Source: Callaeas wilsoni
Lineage: Eukaryota; Chordata; Aves; Passeriformes; Callaeidae
Direction: 5' to 3'
Assembly: GCA_013398955.1 (NCBI GenBank)
Contig: VWPU01001224.1
Span: forward strand, 100,551 to 164,550
DNA length: 64,000 bases
How positions within the stretch are numbered: the stretch's first letter is position 1; each line of letters begins with the position of its first letter. Both the position numbers and the translations under genes were made by a program. This document shows positions 26,215 through 40,415 of the stretch, one piece after another. Under the pieces are notes generated by a model. That model saw only the letters and a program-made list of their open reading frames with translations. It was not told where the DNA came from and did no database searches.

Positions 26215-26239
26215 ACACACACACACAAACAAACAAACA
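26215..26239. repeat. (AC)n(AAAC)n microsatellite
   Basis: About six AC units run into three CAAA units. Simple repeat. Confidence 0.85.
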
Positions 26240-26521
26240 TTTAAAGGGAGATGTGTGTTGAGAGGTCCAGCAGCAGGGCTGTAAGAGATGTTTGGCCTAA
26301 GACACTCAAGACAGAGGACCATGGGAAAGCCCTCTGCCTTCAACCACACGTGGGCTGAGCCTCCCAACAGCCTCCCTCACACGGCCTGCCCCTTGCCTTT
26401 GCTCCAGTTACCCCAGCAAAGACTGGGGTGACCCCAGCTAGCCTTTCACTCTTTGCTTCACTCCATGTCCAGCCTTCAAAGAAACCTGACCCAAAGTCCA
26501 TGGAGGTTAACGGACAGGCAA

Positions 26522-26535
26522 CGCTGACGTCAGCG
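26522..26535. promoter_or_regulatory. Full CRE in a 14-bp perfect palindrome
   Basis: CGCTGACGTCAGCG is a perfect 14-bp palindrome centred on the consensus cAMP response element TGACGTCA, with three CpGs in an otherwise CpG-poor region. CREB/ATF proteins bind this core. A GAGGTCC and a AAGGTCACGG nuclear-receptor-like half-site follow within about 25 bp. Confidence 0.45.
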
Positions 26536-29500
26536 AGGTCCCTGGATAAGGTCACGGCAGTGTTTGCCTTATCTTGAAACTGGCACTGCCTGGAAGCCAA
26601 GGAACAAAGTTAACACCGATCGGAGGTTTGCTGTCTTCGCCTTTCCGTGGCTCAGCCTCTCTTCGGCACACGCCCTTGGCAGGGCTCAGGCAAGAGGGCA
26701 TTGGTATTAGAAAGCTTTTTCAACCATCCATATGGATTTCTCCATCTCAAGCAACCAACGTGGCCAGACTTAGAAGTCAAACTCCAAAGGCAAGACAACA
26801 GGTTGTGGGAAAAACTGAAAAACTGCACATGAAATGTTGATGCGCATTCCATCTCGTGGGCCAAAGTGCCAAAATCAAGTCTCTAAAACTTCTTAGACTT
26901 GGGTTCCTCAGAGGTTCAAGAGTTACTCCCAGCACTGTCTACCAGTAACAGTAGACATGACCTCGTCTGAACACAGCACATAATGTTGGGACTGACAGTC
27001 CCAAATATTTGCCTCATAAGGCCAGAGGTTGCAGTGACATTATTTACTTCGAGAGTTTAGCTCTACCCAAGGCGATTTTTGGGCTGCACTCCAGAGACAT
27101 TTACCTCTTGCACCAGCCTCCCTGCCACAGACACCAGGAACCCAGTTATTCATCAATCCCTTAGCTGACAAAAAAAAAATTACATCATTACTAAAGTCAG
27201 CTCTTTGATAGAGACTCCCTTAAGACCCCCACGTGACAAAAGACAGGAGCTCAGAGACAAGCACTCCTCTGCTCCCATGCCAGAACACCTGTTTATTTGG
27301 ATGCCAAATTCTGAGGGCTCAAAAAATAAAAAAAAATTATAAGCCATCTTTCTCCCTTGCTTCTTTTGAAGATGATGGATGCATCTGGTTGGGAAGCTGA
27401 GCAGCACACAAACAGGCCTTTTTAACACCCCCACAGCCCACAAGCAAGGCACGCAAAGCAGTCACTAACAAAGATCAAGTCCTTGTAAGACCTGAAATAT
27501 GAACGGATCATACAGAACAGCATTTCTGAGTGTTTGTGTACCAAAGCTACTTTTCTACAGCAGCCAAAAAACCCAAAGAGCCTAAGGCAGTCCCAGGCAG
27601 GACGTGCAGGCTCAGAGTGAAGTTTCACACTAACAGGGAAAGAAACAGTGAACCACCCTCCTCCCCTGTAAATAAACACGTGCAGCTCAGCACAGAGGTT
27701 GGAGCCCCTCAGGCCTGTGTAACCTGCCCCAGGCTGCCGGCATGGGAAGGGATGATGGTTTACGGGGTGTTAGCACAGCCTGCACCCGTGTTTGCAGAGC
27801 CTTTATGCAGCACAGGCAGCACAGTCCGGGGCTCACATAGGGCTGTAATCAAATCACCCACCAGCAGCTTGGATGTTGGCAACAGTCAGAAGCTTCAGGC
27901 ATTTCTCAGAAGGAAGCACCTTGCTAAGAGCAGCAATACTGGCCACTCCAGGAGTCTCAGCGTTTTAAACAAGCTGCTCCATTGGTAAAGGTCCATGACT
28001 GCCGTAAGACCAGGACAACACGTGGCAGCAATCACTGAACGTCTACCAGCAACTGTGGCACCGACAAAGACAGGAGGTGCACGGTCTTCAGCCAGCCCTT
28101 AGTCTATCTGTAAGACCCCAAAAGAACTGCGTGGTCATTCTAGGACCCTACCGAAGGCCAGCACTTCCTAGAGCAGAGTCTGAGGAACAAAAGCACGTTA
28201 CCAAGCCACAAAACTCCACTTTACAGCATTCACAGCATCACACCAACTGAGCACGCCTTTACCAAGAGAGGCTGCCAAGCTCTGCCCACACTGGTGCTGT
28301 ACACGCTTCACAGCCGTGGAGGCGTCCGTCAGCAAAGCCCATCACAGCCAAACCGAGAGAAGGTCACCAAGGGGAGGGCGGGAGCTCAGGAGAAAATGTA
28401 AGGCATTGTTGGGAAAGCAGCAGGAATGTGGCACAAAGGTAACTGCTACAGCCTAGGGCCGCCAGATGAAAGCAGGATCAATACTCCACTATGTTGTTTA
28501 ACTCGTTTATTGGGGAGGAGGTGGAGATAAATGAGTATTTGAGTTGCCAGAGGGTACACTTTCACCCCAATCTGAGTCAGCCAGAGCCGAGTTCTTGCCC
28601 AGCAACACCATCGCAGCCAAGTGATTTCAGCCTTACAGTTCACTTAACCACAGCATACAAAGAGCCAGTAACCCAGCAGTCGATAATGGAATAAACTATA
28701 GGTCAGTGACCAGGAGAAAACACACCATTTAAAATTATTCCAATATTGACAGGCACAGGAAACAGGCCTGTATATTTATTTATTTGTTTTAACCAGCCTA
28801 TCTGCTCAGAGGCAGCGCTGAGCCAGCTGCTAAAATTACAAGGTTAGATTCTCAAAGTCTGTGGGTGAACTGCATGATGCCAGCACACTCTTACAGCCTT
28901 CAAAGCACAGCACTGGCAAGCAGGAGCGAGTGTGCACGTGATCAGCCCCAACACAGCATGCACACACTTGCTTATCAGAACATCAGCAGGCGAGGGTTAG
29001 GGGGTACCTGAGCACGCAGCACAGCTCTGCCAAGCTGCCTTTGAAAGCCTGGCCCGTAGCCAAAAGGGAGAGCACAAACTGATTCAAAACACTCAGCCAG
29101 GAGCCCAGCCAGGCTCATTTATAGCTCCATTTCCTCTCAAGGCTGCTTTTCCCCTGGAAAATGCTGCAATGGCAATTTGCACCTTAGGATTAAAGATCAC
29201 TGCAGCTCTCTAGCAACTGAAAGCACCCAGAAAAGCCCCTTTCCCCTCCGAAGTCTAAGGAGCATTTCTTCCATTGCATGTGAGCAAAGTGAGGAGGAGG
29301 TGACACCAACTACTGCACAGGCACCAAGCAGGGAACATTTCAGCTGGAGTTCACATGGTACCACAAATCAACCCTATTTCCTCAAAATGGAACAAGACAA
29401 TGTGAACTTGGCAGGGCAGCTCAGACAAGCAGTAGGCACTGCTCCTGGCCAACCTCTTGGCTCCACTGACTAAAGCAAAACCAGCTGCACCATGTGCACC

Positions 29501-30469
29501 AAGCAGAGCTTCGAGCCTGCAAGACCAAAGAAGAATTCAGTAGGACCCGACGCTTACACCCCACCACACAAGTAAGATTAAATTACAATTACAGTTAAAT
29601 TTTAACACATTCAGACCCAGAGTGTCAATTCCAATTCCTCCTATTTGCAGAGCTGGCTGCTGCAGTCCTCTGGCCAACCTCCCGACACTGAACGTGATCC
29701 AGAGTGCTCTTCATCCATGCTGGCACCATGGCAGCCACGGCTGCCCGTGCTAAGCAACCTGCCCGGGCTGAGACGGGCAGTGCCAGCAGCGTGGCACCGA
29801 CGCATCATTGCTCAACAGCAGCAAGGGAACGCAAAGCCAAGACTGATGACTTTTCCAGAGAGAGTAACAAGGAAATAAATGATACGGTTTCCAAAATCCG
29901 TTTTTCCTCAAAAATACTTGCTTACCAGAGGGGAAAGACTTCAAGGCTGAATTTAGTGCTCAGGAAAAAGATCGGATTAAGAACCCCAGAGACCACTTGC
30001 TCTGTTTTTTCTCCAGCAGAAGTGAAATAGAGCTGTGAATCCTGGCCAGGCAGATCTCCTGCACACCACTGAGGGGCAAGTGACCCACAGCATGGGCCAA
30101 AATGGAGTTCAGCTTCCCATCCCGGCCATTCCTCGGCATCTTTCTCACCACTGCTAACAAGGCCACCGCGATTCCCACCAGCAGGAGAAGCACCTGCCCC
30201 TTAACAACTGGATTCCTGCCACTGCCTGGCTGCATGTCCCACCCCACACCATGAGACAGCTCTGGCTGCCCACTGCCAGCCCGCCTAGACCCGAACCTGG
30301 CAGATCCCATGGCTGGCTGCTTCCCTCCAGAGCAGGATGAGAAAGCACAGCCTTTGTTCAGTGTCTGCTCCTTCCTCTCATTTGCTTGGGAAATAACCAG
30401 CAGGTAAATAACACCCAGCATCTGTTTACCAACAAAGAAAACCCCCATCTTTCAGCTTTTCTTTACTTC

Positions 30470-30498
30470 TTTTTTGTTGTTGTTGTTGGGTTTTTTTG
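30470..30498. repeat. T-rich tract with (GTT)n
   Basis: Four to five GTT units are flanked by T runs. Simple repeat. Confidence 0.85.
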
Positions 30499-32675
30499 CT
30501 TTAATTCCAGTGAGTAACAAAGCCTTAACCCAGCTCAATAAAGCACTGCAGAGCCTGGCTCGGCTCACTTTGGCTACAGGCAGATCAATAGCTTTCTTAT
30601 ATCTCTCTGCTCTGCTTGGGAGGGAAAAGGGGCCACTTCTTTCCCAGCCAAGACATCTGCACAAGGCATCTATGTGCTGTGAGCCAGGACCCCTCACGGG
30701 GAGAACTGAAAAGAGATGAAAGAGTGCTTTGGCACAGCAGAGCCATCTCCTCTCACCCTCATCTCTGCTGGCACTGCCAGTGCGTTTTATGTGGGAAAGT
30801 TTTCAAGTCCAGTTTGGCCTCCCAGCCACCACCAGTTCTGCACTGGTTAGTTATTCACAGTGGGGTGTGCTGGGAGGAGGGGGAAAAGTCCCTTGGAGCA
30901 GAGGTTCAGACACTGTAGGTAGGACTGCACAGGCCTCCTGTGCTGCCCAGGCAGCTGCTGACAGAACTGATTATTCTGCACATCCATAAGCTTAAGAAAT
31001 GAGCTCCAGAGGCACTGAGGAAAAAGCATCCAGGAAAGCCAGCCCTGGAGTTGGGAATGCCTCAGTGCAAATCCATCAGTCCCTCTCTGTCTCCCTATCA
31101 CAAAACGGTCTGAAGTTGGTACACAGATAAGGACAATATGAGCAAATGCAGTGCACCCAGATATTACAGTTCCAGAAAAACCTCGAGCAGATCAGTGGGT
31201 ACAATCCTTCCTCCCCCAGCACAGAGCAGGGACACTGCTGCACTTCAGCCTCCCAGCTCCTCCCAGGCAGAGCCACACCAGAAGCCACTGAGAACCTGCC
31301 CCAGGTCCCAGGAACGCTGCTGCAGGGCAGGACACGTGTGCTGTGTGCCACAGGCAGAGCCCTCCCTGCAGGAGAGGGGCAATCCCTGAGGCCCTGGTCC
31401 ACAGCAAACTCCATCACACACCCCCTGTGCCACCGTGCCAGGCAGCACAGCTCCCGAGAGAGACAGGTCAGCATAAACCACAGTCCTAAGCGCTAACAGC
31501 CCTGCCAAAGCAACGCTTCTGACTGGACAGCCATGGGTTAACGCTGGCTCACTTCCAGCCCAAAGCCTCCCTGGAGGTCATGGGTGCTTGCTGTTCTTTG
31601 GGGAAGAGAGTGACATCAAAATAAGCACCTGTGCAAATATCCCTGAGCTGGGGAGCTTTGACTTTTTGAGGCATGAGCCTGGACCAGCCTTTCACCTCCA
31701 CCCAGAGCCATCCCTGGGCTGCCACCACGTTGGCAAAGGAAAACCCAGCTCTACACAGCGTGCTCAACCCTGCAGAAGAACGGAGCTGACTTCAAAAGAT
31801 CAGACACCAGCTACCCCAGCAGCAAATCATAAACCCCACAACTTTACCAGTTCACATAAACCCATATTCCAAACATGAACAAAGCTCTGTCAATTGCATT
31901 AGGCTCTGCCTTGTTATCCATCATGTTTACAAGACATGTGAATGCTTTCTAAAGAGCAGATGCTTTTCAAGTTTAATAATTCAACCGTTTAGAATTGAGC
32001 ACTGAAAGACCCTGCACGCGAAGAAATAAATGCACGCACAACGGAAGCCTTTGCTGATTTTCAACTTTTTTCCTTTAAACAGAAACTAGCAAGAATGCCA
32101 GGAATGTTTGCTTCTGAAGAAATGACTGACAAAGAGGATGTCTGATAGATAGAAAGCATTTGAAGAAGGAAAAACAAAAACAAGATGACCCTCAAACATA
32201 TTCTTGCGGGACAACTTCTGAAAACCACATGAATAAGTAATACAGGCTTCCCTTGAAACAGCAACAGCACAAGCTTCAATGGACGACGTCACCAGGACTT
32301 GATCTCTGCTGCAGATCAAATGCCACACAGCAGGAAACAGCTGACACACAGCTCAGCCCAATTATATACAGTGCCCTTTGCATACAGGGCCTCCTCTTTC
32401 ATGCATCTTCAGCTCTGCTCTCTTTGCTGGCAACCAGCCCCTTCTGCCCCTTGAAGGAAAAAAAGCAAAGCTGGATTTGTGCACTCTGCCATCCAGCCCA
32501 AGGGAACACGGAGCTGGCACGTCTCACGGTGTCTAACCTACGCTCTCTCTGCACGGATGTTCAGCAGCACAAGCACAAGATGGAAAGCCACAAAACACCC
32601 CACGGCTAATCTCAGCTCTGATAACATCTTCCTGGAACATGTCACTTAAGGTCTCCAAACCTCAATTTCTCTGTT

Positions 32676-32689
32676 AAAAAAAAAAAAAA
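32676..32689. repeat. A14 homopolymer
   Basis: Fourteen consecutive A residues; nothing else recognised nearby. Confidence 0.9.
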
Positions 32690-33406
32690 TAGAACAGCAA
32701 AAAAGACTTTGTCAGTGCAAGGGCTAAATGGAAAACACCCATAAAAAAGATTTTCCAGGTGTGCCCTGCACTCTTTGTACTCACTGTTATCAGGGCTCAG
32801 ACTAATAATTGTTCAGAGCCTGAACTATTTGCATTACCTGGTGAAAACAGTGCAGTCTGTTGCTAATGCTCAATGCACGGTATTTTCTACACACCCATCT
32901 CATCATCTCAGTCATTTACACCATGACTAGTTCTTTTACATGTACTCACACATAACCACCTAAGTTTGGCATTTACCGCATTATCACTACAGAGAAATGA
33001 CTGCAGGGGACAAATTAATTACCTATGCAAAGCAGGCTGAGAATAGTCAGCAACATACTGTACCACTGAAATGCTAGACAAAGCCTCAAACAGAACTTCC
33101 CTCATGTGGAGGATTATAGGCTCTACCCACAAAGGACTCAAGTGTCTTGCCTTATCTTTTTTCCATTTAAAAGGAAAGAGACTTTCCTGAAAACCTGATA
33201 GAAACATGCCTTTACAGAACAAATGCAAATGGATTAACACACACTTATCAGCGGTAGGCTTGAGGGGAGGCAAAGACATACTTCTCCTGCTGCCTAGATA
33301 TTCTAAGATACTTTTAATTAAATTATAGAACATCATTAGCTAATTAAATATTCTGGTCCATCGTTACACATTGCTACACCTCCTGCTGCCTTGCAGACCC
33401 CATGGT

Positions 33407-33690
33407 CTATGAATCACAGAACAGGTCAAGTGGGAAGGGACCTCAGTGAATCATCTGGTCCAACCTCCCTGTCCAAGAAGGGTGATTCTGAAGCACACGG
33501 GACAGGACTGCACCCACACAGTTCTTGAATACCTCCAGTGAAGAGACTCCATGGCCTCTCTGGGCAACCTGTTCCAGCATGTGGTCACTCTCACAGGAAA
33601 GAAGTTCTTCCTCATGTTTAGGTGGAACTTCCTGTGCATCACTTTCTGCCTGTTGTTCTGTTGGCTGGCACCACCAAGAGATTCAATCCA
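33407..33690 (-). mobile_element. CR1 LINE fragment, 3' end
   Basis: The + strand here is the familiar antisense of an avian CR1 tail: a GGAAGGGACCTCAGTG segment, then ATCATCTGGTCCAACC, then a CTCTGGGCAACCTGTTCCAG segment and a GAAAGAAGTTCTTCCTCAT segment. The minus-strand translation contains MRKNFFPVRVTTCWNRLP, matching the conserved C-terminal tail of CR1 ORF2 proteins. The terminal CTGTGATTCATAG at about 33407-33419 fits the 8-bp ATTCTRTG repeats that end CR1 elements. The copy is 5'-truncated, as most CR1 copies are. The upper boundary near 33690 is uncertain because similarity fades there. It is a dead insertion in the intron. Confidence 0.85.
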
Positions 33691-36600
33691 CATAAGCATT
33701 TCAAAGACATGGGCACTATAAAGGGAGTTGTAAAAGATAACCTCACTGCTCTTCCTTCCTCCACAGGCATCTGCGCCCACTCCCACTTCATCCTGGGACA
33801 CAGAGAATCCCCTTAGGTAGGGAAACTCAATCATGTTAGGAGCCTTATTAGATTCATCTTGTACACAACTATCTGAGCCCCAAGGGCGAGAGCTCGGCCG
33901 CACCTCTCTCCTGCTCCCAAGGAGATGTGCAAACACAGGGAGCTCCCCGCTCACCCATCGCAGGCAGCATCTGACTCCCAAGGGAAGCAGAGCCCCCAGG
34001 TCACACAAGTCCACAAATGTCTGCACAGGCAGAAGGTCTCATAAACTGTTTGGCTTTCAACACCTTGCACTGGCTGAGGGGTTTAACAAGTATATTCCAA
34101 AACATTGCCTTGTCAAGTTCTGGATCGTCAGCGTTAAATCCTTGAGCAATCAAGTAAGAAATGAACCTGCAGACAGAGAAACGTGTCTCTGTGTTCTTCC
34201 CCTGCCTCGCCCTCTCCGTTAGCCAGTGCATGTTTGCTTTTGCTTCTAAACTTCACTTCGCTGTGCAAACAGTCTGCTATGAGAGGTATTTGCTCAGTCC
34301 ACAAGTTTCCTGCATTTTTTGTCCAGCTCTGGGGTCTGATCATCAGGCATTTCCAGCTGGGAAATCCAGGCTATGAACAACTTCAGCCCCACAGAAACGA
34401 TGCATCTGAAGCAGAGATGCTTCTGCACAGTTATCCAAGGACCAGAGCAGATGACAGGGATGCTGCAGAGGACCTCAGTGTGTCACAGCCACGGGGCAGC
34501 CCAGCCCTTTCACCCAGGAACAAAGACACCCAAAGCACTGCATCTTTGAAGCCATGCTTTAAAAACATCAAGCAGCTGCAAATCCACGGCACAGCCTTCT
34601 CTCTGCTTTCCTGTCTGCCTACCTATTCCCAAAGAGACTCTGCCCTTGGTCATGCTTTGTAGGCTGGCCACCTCTGAAACTCAGCCTGCTTAAAATCAGC
34701 TTTTATACCATCATCTTTGTTCTACATCAGAGCTTTACACCACACTCATCACCAGTCCATGTTCCCTGGATTCATGTGCCCAGCCTATGGAGATGTAGTA
34801 ACTTTCCCTTTTCCAAAGGCCTCTGGCACGCATGTCTTCAAGTATTTGCTGCAGCTCTGCTCGACACTGCTCCTTGAAGAGCCTGTAACGTGTCCAGTAC
34901 ACTGAGCAGCTTTGACCTGGAACAGCACCAAGCACAAAGGGTCCTCAGCAGGCTCTGTACGCAACAGTAACACAGCAAGAACACTCCAGTCCAACAGAAA
35001 CCCAGGGGACACAAACAGTTGAGCAGGATTTGGTGGATGCAGGTTATTAGTGCATTACAAATAGAACAGAAATTCAGGAAGCAGTTATCTCCAGAAAAGA
35101 AAGATTCATTTCCTTATGATGCTTGCAAATCACACTGCTAACTTCAGATCGGAAGAGCTGGTGCTCAGGAGAATGAAATTAAGCATGTTGGATCACACAG
35201 GACACCCGAGTGGATAATAGCAGAAAATTAATGGAAGCATATGTGCCTCAGGCAGAGGACTGGAAGACCAGCAAGAGAGCTGTGCTCAACTAAACTTCAC
35301 CATGATAAATGAAAGCCAGAAAACATACTGCAAATGCAGAAATACGGTGATTAGCTCTACACCGGAGGTTCAACTACTTAAACATTAATTTGCTTTCTCC
35401 AAGACCATCACTGCCAGCCAACATAAGCACACGTACAGTTCTCCTTCAGAGACAAAAGGGTACAGGGAAAAACAATCACAAACTTTTGGAAATCATTGGC
35501 CTCACATAAGGATTTTATTCCTGGATTATCTCCAAAGAAAACCTTCCAAAACAACAAATGAAATGGGACTGCAGAGACAAAGCAATCTGCTACTTAACTC
35601 CTGACAGTCAACAGTCTGGTTCTCGGGCACCTGGTGACCCTCTGGCACTGCACAGCTCACCTTTCCCCAGCAAGTCAAAATCCTGAGACAGGTCTTCCCA
35701 CCTCAGCATCAGAGTGGAGTTCAACAGAAAGTACAAGGCACTAACACAGGACACTGACTTGGGCCACCATTCCATCAATGCTGAAGCAAGTCTGTGCCCT
35801 TGTACCACGTACCTGACTCTTCCCACTGCCCCTGCCATGCCGCCTTCTCTCCTCCACCAGAGCATCAAGTACTTTGCTTGCACATTTTCAGCAATCTGTT
35901 GTTTTCACTGATGCAAATTCCCTCCTTGCAAACCTAAATCTTGGAGTCTCCCTATGACTTGCCTTCACAAGAATGCTAATTAGGTCTTTACTACCCCCAG
36001 GCTTTCTGAGAGAACACAAGCATCTGCCATGTGCACTCCCACTCCAGCTATGTTTTCCCACTCCAAGTCAACAAAACAAGTGTGTTACTCGGTCAGTGAC
36101 ATGCAGAGGACACAGCCAGATTTGTAAGAAACCTGGGAAAGGAGCTGCATCTCCCACCACATTTCACTCTCAAACACCACGAGGAACATCCATTCTCCTA
36201 CAGGAGATGCCCCTTGTGAGAGGCTGCAAAGCCTGGCTCTCCGTGTGCTGGGTCCTTGCTCCAATGGTGCTGGGCTCCCTCAGCATTTCCCGAGGAACAG
36301 GCTGCTACCATTCCTCTGCCCACACACAGGCTTTCCAACCTACACCATTCCCTTCCCATGACACCCCGGTATTTTTAGCATGAGGTGCACAGAGTGAAAG
36401 GCAATCTGCTCCCATCAGCTGGTCACACTCATTACATCAACCCAGAACTGTCCTTCTCCAGACAGCCCACACCCAGGAACACTCAGGTATTCCAGCCAAA
36501 GACCCTATTCAGGGACAGCTGCCAAGCTCTCCGGTGGTACCAGCTTGTTTCTCCCGTTCATGTTGGCTCTCCCCTTCTACCTAAAAAGGGGGCATTTCCC

Positions 36601-39600
36601 AGGACCAGGCTGCCCCCAGCTCTCACATACAAATGAACAGCCACAGAGTAACACGAGGAGGGGACTGCTGCAAGATCTGTATTCTGCACAGACTCTGGAT
36701 GACAGACGCGCCCTGCAAATGCTAAGCCCTGCAGGTCTCACCTTCTGGCTCAGGTACAAGAGAATGCAGCACTCCCTGACAGACTTAGGGGAAGGTGTAA
36801 TTTTGAGGAGCAAAACTGTCCTCACACTGAAGGGCTTCTGATGCAGGAACAGGCACCCAAACACACTGAAACAGATAACCAGGCATGTCAATGTGAATTA
36901 GGAAGACGCCATAGGTCTCCCAGTTTGCAAACAGGTAAACCATTTTGATGCTTCTTTCCAGCTTCCCAATTCAGAAGACGGCTCACAGTCACCACTGCCC
37001 ACCTCCGAAGGGACTGGACATTTTCCACAGCTAATCTGTATTGTACTTGGAAAGTAGGGAGCTGAAAGATAAGGGAATATACTCAGACACAAAGAATGTG
37101 GCACAAGTGGCTTTGGGGGAAGCATTCTTTAAATGCAGCATTTTACAAGCAGAATAAATCCTAGACCATGTGGCAACAACTGAGCTGCACGCAGCTGCTG
37201 AGCCAGCTATCTCTTTCTAGGGGCAAGACTAGTTCCCTGCATAAATGGTTCTTTAAACTTTATAATGCCAACTGCATGAATAGGACTTTTATGGATTCCT
37301 ACAGTGACGCACAAAGACATCCTCAACATTTCAGAGCTGCTCAATAAGCCCACACGCTAGCTGCCTTCACCAGAGAGCTCAGACCCCATCCCAAGACCAA
37401 GACTCTTCCAGGAAGCCTGTCTCACCAGGGACATCCTGCTGCCTCCAGGAAGTCAGGACTGCTGGCAAAGTCTGCTTAAAGCCCAAACAGATCAGACTCT
37501 GCAGCTTTGGTTCCCAGAGGCCGCACCAGACCCTGCTCCACCACCGTCCTCCTCAGCCCACTGCACAGGGCTTCTTTGTCCACACAGTTGTGCCTTCGAA
37601 GAGAGGCACAAAGGAAACTGAGACGAGCGTGTAATCAATAGGCCTCGCCCTCGCAGCTCTCCTGCTGTCCCTGCCATTTCTCAAAGGGAACTTTTCCTGC
37701 CTCCCTCCCCTTCTGCATCATCTTCCCTGGCACCCGAACCGACAGCTGTGGCCGCGCTAAGCCAGCTCTGGCAAACTGCTCTGCAGAGCTGACCCCGTCA
37801 TGCCTTGGGACAGCAACGTGCCAGAGCTGGGACCTCTCCATGAGCTGCTTCTGCTGGTGTGGCTGCTCTGCTGCAGCTGCCTCAAAGGCACTCCCCACCC
37901 CAATGGACACGATCCAGAAGCACGGCCATGGGAGAGGCTCTGACTCCAGGCACACCACCACGTGTACTCCCTCCTGCAGAGAGGAGACACACAGCTACAA
38001 GGCACGAAGGGAAACAGTCCTGCTCCTCTTACAGCAGCCAGGGCACCAAAACCACCCTGCAACAGATTTCTGCGGCTATCCAAGGAATGCCTCCCCCTCA
38101 GTTTACAGTACGAGAGGCTTCCAGCCTGCTTCTCTTAAAACTCCCCGATGCAGCCCAATCCCACAGTATGTCAGTGAGCAGCTGGCACTTACTCTGCTGT
38201 TTCCAGCTGTGCTGCTTCTGCAGAGCAAGACAGGGAAGCCTGTGGTCTTTCCAGGACATGTGGGAGGCTCAATACTCAAAGAGCATCAGAGACAGGCCCA
38301 CTACAGGGAAGTATGGAAGAGCTGGAGCTCTGTGAAGGCTGAACAATCCCATCTGTCCTGCTGAAACTCCTCAAGGGATGGACAAAAAGAGCACAACGAC
38401 AGAGATAAAAGGTATGTTCTCATATGCGCCAGTGTGGCTGCAAGACACAGAGAACAGTCTGTACTGTGCTTTCAGGAAATCCTCTCCCTTTTCCATATTC
38501 ATATTGATCCAAAAACTCCTACATGACATCTCCTCAAACTCAATGCAAGCTATTACAGAACTCTGGAAACACAGACAAAACCTTGAAGACATTCTCACAG
38601 CAGATTTAACGAGGCTGATGGTTTATCCACCTGACTTTAATCTCCCCCGCTTGTCTTCAGCAGCTCTCAGTAACACACAGAGACCTTCTGGGACTTTTTC
38701 CATGCACAGAAAAAGTGCCTTTCACAGCAAGACCAGGCTCTCAGGATTGAAATTCAAGCACTAAGGCATGGAAATACATAAGAGACAGCAAAAGAAGCAG
38801 CTAATATCAGGCACGGATCACCCAATTTTGTACGTGACAACCAACTGAGCTTGACCACATTTACAGGGAAACCCCATGGCCATGGCAAGGCAGCCCCCCA
38901 CGTCAGCCCACAGACACTGAGCTCGCTCCAGTCTCGCTGGCAACGAGCACAGCTCCCAGCTGCCAGGCTGCTGCACAGAAACCTGGCAGGATATGTGGGA
39001 AATGAAGAAAATCAATACTGGTTGGGTTGTTTGCAAATCTGTTTCTACCCTCACCTTCCCAGTCTCACAGAGGACAACTCATTAGGTGTCTGGAGAGCTG
39101 CCAAAACCAGATGGGCCTGAGCAAGCGATGCTGCAGTCCTGCAGGACAGATGCCTCGCTGCCCGGCCCCCCAGACCCGGCAGCCGCGGCCCCTCTATCCC
39201 TTTCAGCAGCCCCCTCCCCGAGACGGCAGGTGAAAGCGGTGTAGGCAGCAGATAAAAAGGGTAAATATAATTCAGCCCAATGTGCACCTGTCCTCCAGAC
39301 AAAGCCTGCTCCCGGAAGCCAGGCTGTGCCTCTCAGCGCACAAAGACGGGTCTAAATCTGTCTGTAATAGAGCTTTTCAGGCTGACTGAACAGTAATGTT
39401 CACAAGCTGCTCCCCTCAAGGGAATACTGTATCCTCCTCACTGCATTACCCCAATCAGAAAGATCAGTGAGCAGCTCAAAGGCAAAGGTGGAAGAGGCAC
39501 CGCTGATGTGATTCCATTTAGAATCTATCAGAATATTTTATTCCTCCCTTTGAAAGCGACAGATTAGGTATTTCCACTTCTCTTTGAAGTCTGGCAGAAC

Positions 39601-40379
39601 AATTCACACCAGTGGACCAAACACCCCTCGCTCCTCATTCCTCTTGCTGTGCCAGGTACTGCAGATGGGAGAAAAGCCTCTTTGAAAGCCCCCCAGAGTC
39701 ACCCAAGGCAAAGCTACCTCTGCAATCAAAGGCCAAACTCCCAGCCAACGGGGTAGCAATTTCTCTTCATCACAGCAAGCTTTATTTCCATTCCAGCTTC
39801 TTTATTTTCAGAAAGTCTCCTGGAAAATTAAGTGTGGTACACCTCTATTCCAAAAAATCTTTCCTTGGCAAGTGCTGGCTTCCCACTTTCTGGCAGACAC
39901 TGAAATTAAATGCAGCCTCCCTGTTTATTTCCTTCTTGCTGTGGATATGAACATCCTTGCTGAGCTCTGGAAGCAATTTTTCAGTTAGGAAAAAAATAAA
40001 GAAAGATTCCAAGCTCTTACATAAACAATGCCTGGTGACGAGAGGAAAGACAAGGGTTGGAAAATTTCTCACATTTTATTAAAGCATCTCTCAGTGCAGC
40101 AGATCAGACAAAAAGAACAAACCCAAACAAACAGATTGAAACAGCTGAATATTAAAATGGTACTGGAGGCATCAGCTGCAGCATCTTTCCATGGCCAGGA
40201 CCAGAGCCTCTACCAGACAACTTAGTGGAGACACAAGCAAGGGTGGACTTTGCTGTTCCATGGTGCAGAAAGAAGCCTTCTAGAAAGAAGGTGCTCAGCA
40301 CAGACCCATAATGGAAAAGCAGAGCCCAAGGCTGTTGTACTTGTCAAACATACCTCTGCTGGTCTCAAGTCCCGGTGCT

Positions 40380-40415
40380 AGAAGAAAAAGGAAAAAAGAA
40401 AAAAAAAAAGGAAAA
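40380..40415. repeat. A-rich purine tract
   Basis: AGAAGAAAAAGG-type sequence with A runs, pure purine over most of its length. On the minus strand it is a polypyrimidine tract. Confidence 0.8.

Larger units (their letters stand above)
12721..33406. other. Intronic stretch without a recognisable gene
   Basis: Apart from the tandem duplications, simple repeats, CRE palindrome, exon-like segment at 20.0 kb and AT-rich block at 23.0 kb, I see no gene. Many + strand ORFs of 60-150 codons reflect the low T and G content of that strand (few TAG/TGA) rather than coding. The lines around 16801 are extreme: 46 of 60 bases are A or C. Confidence 0.5.

Noticed and set aside
29960..30448. 162-codon minus-strand ORF with a hydrophobic stretch (VLLLLVGIAVALLAVV)
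   Set aside because: It looks briefly like a membrane segment, but the flanks resemble no protein and no promoter or paired splice sites support an exon.
33451..34026. 191-codon minus-strand ORF
   Set aside because: Its C-terminal part is the decayed CR1 ORF2 tail. The upstream part is unrelated sequence that happens to be open, so it is not a host gene.
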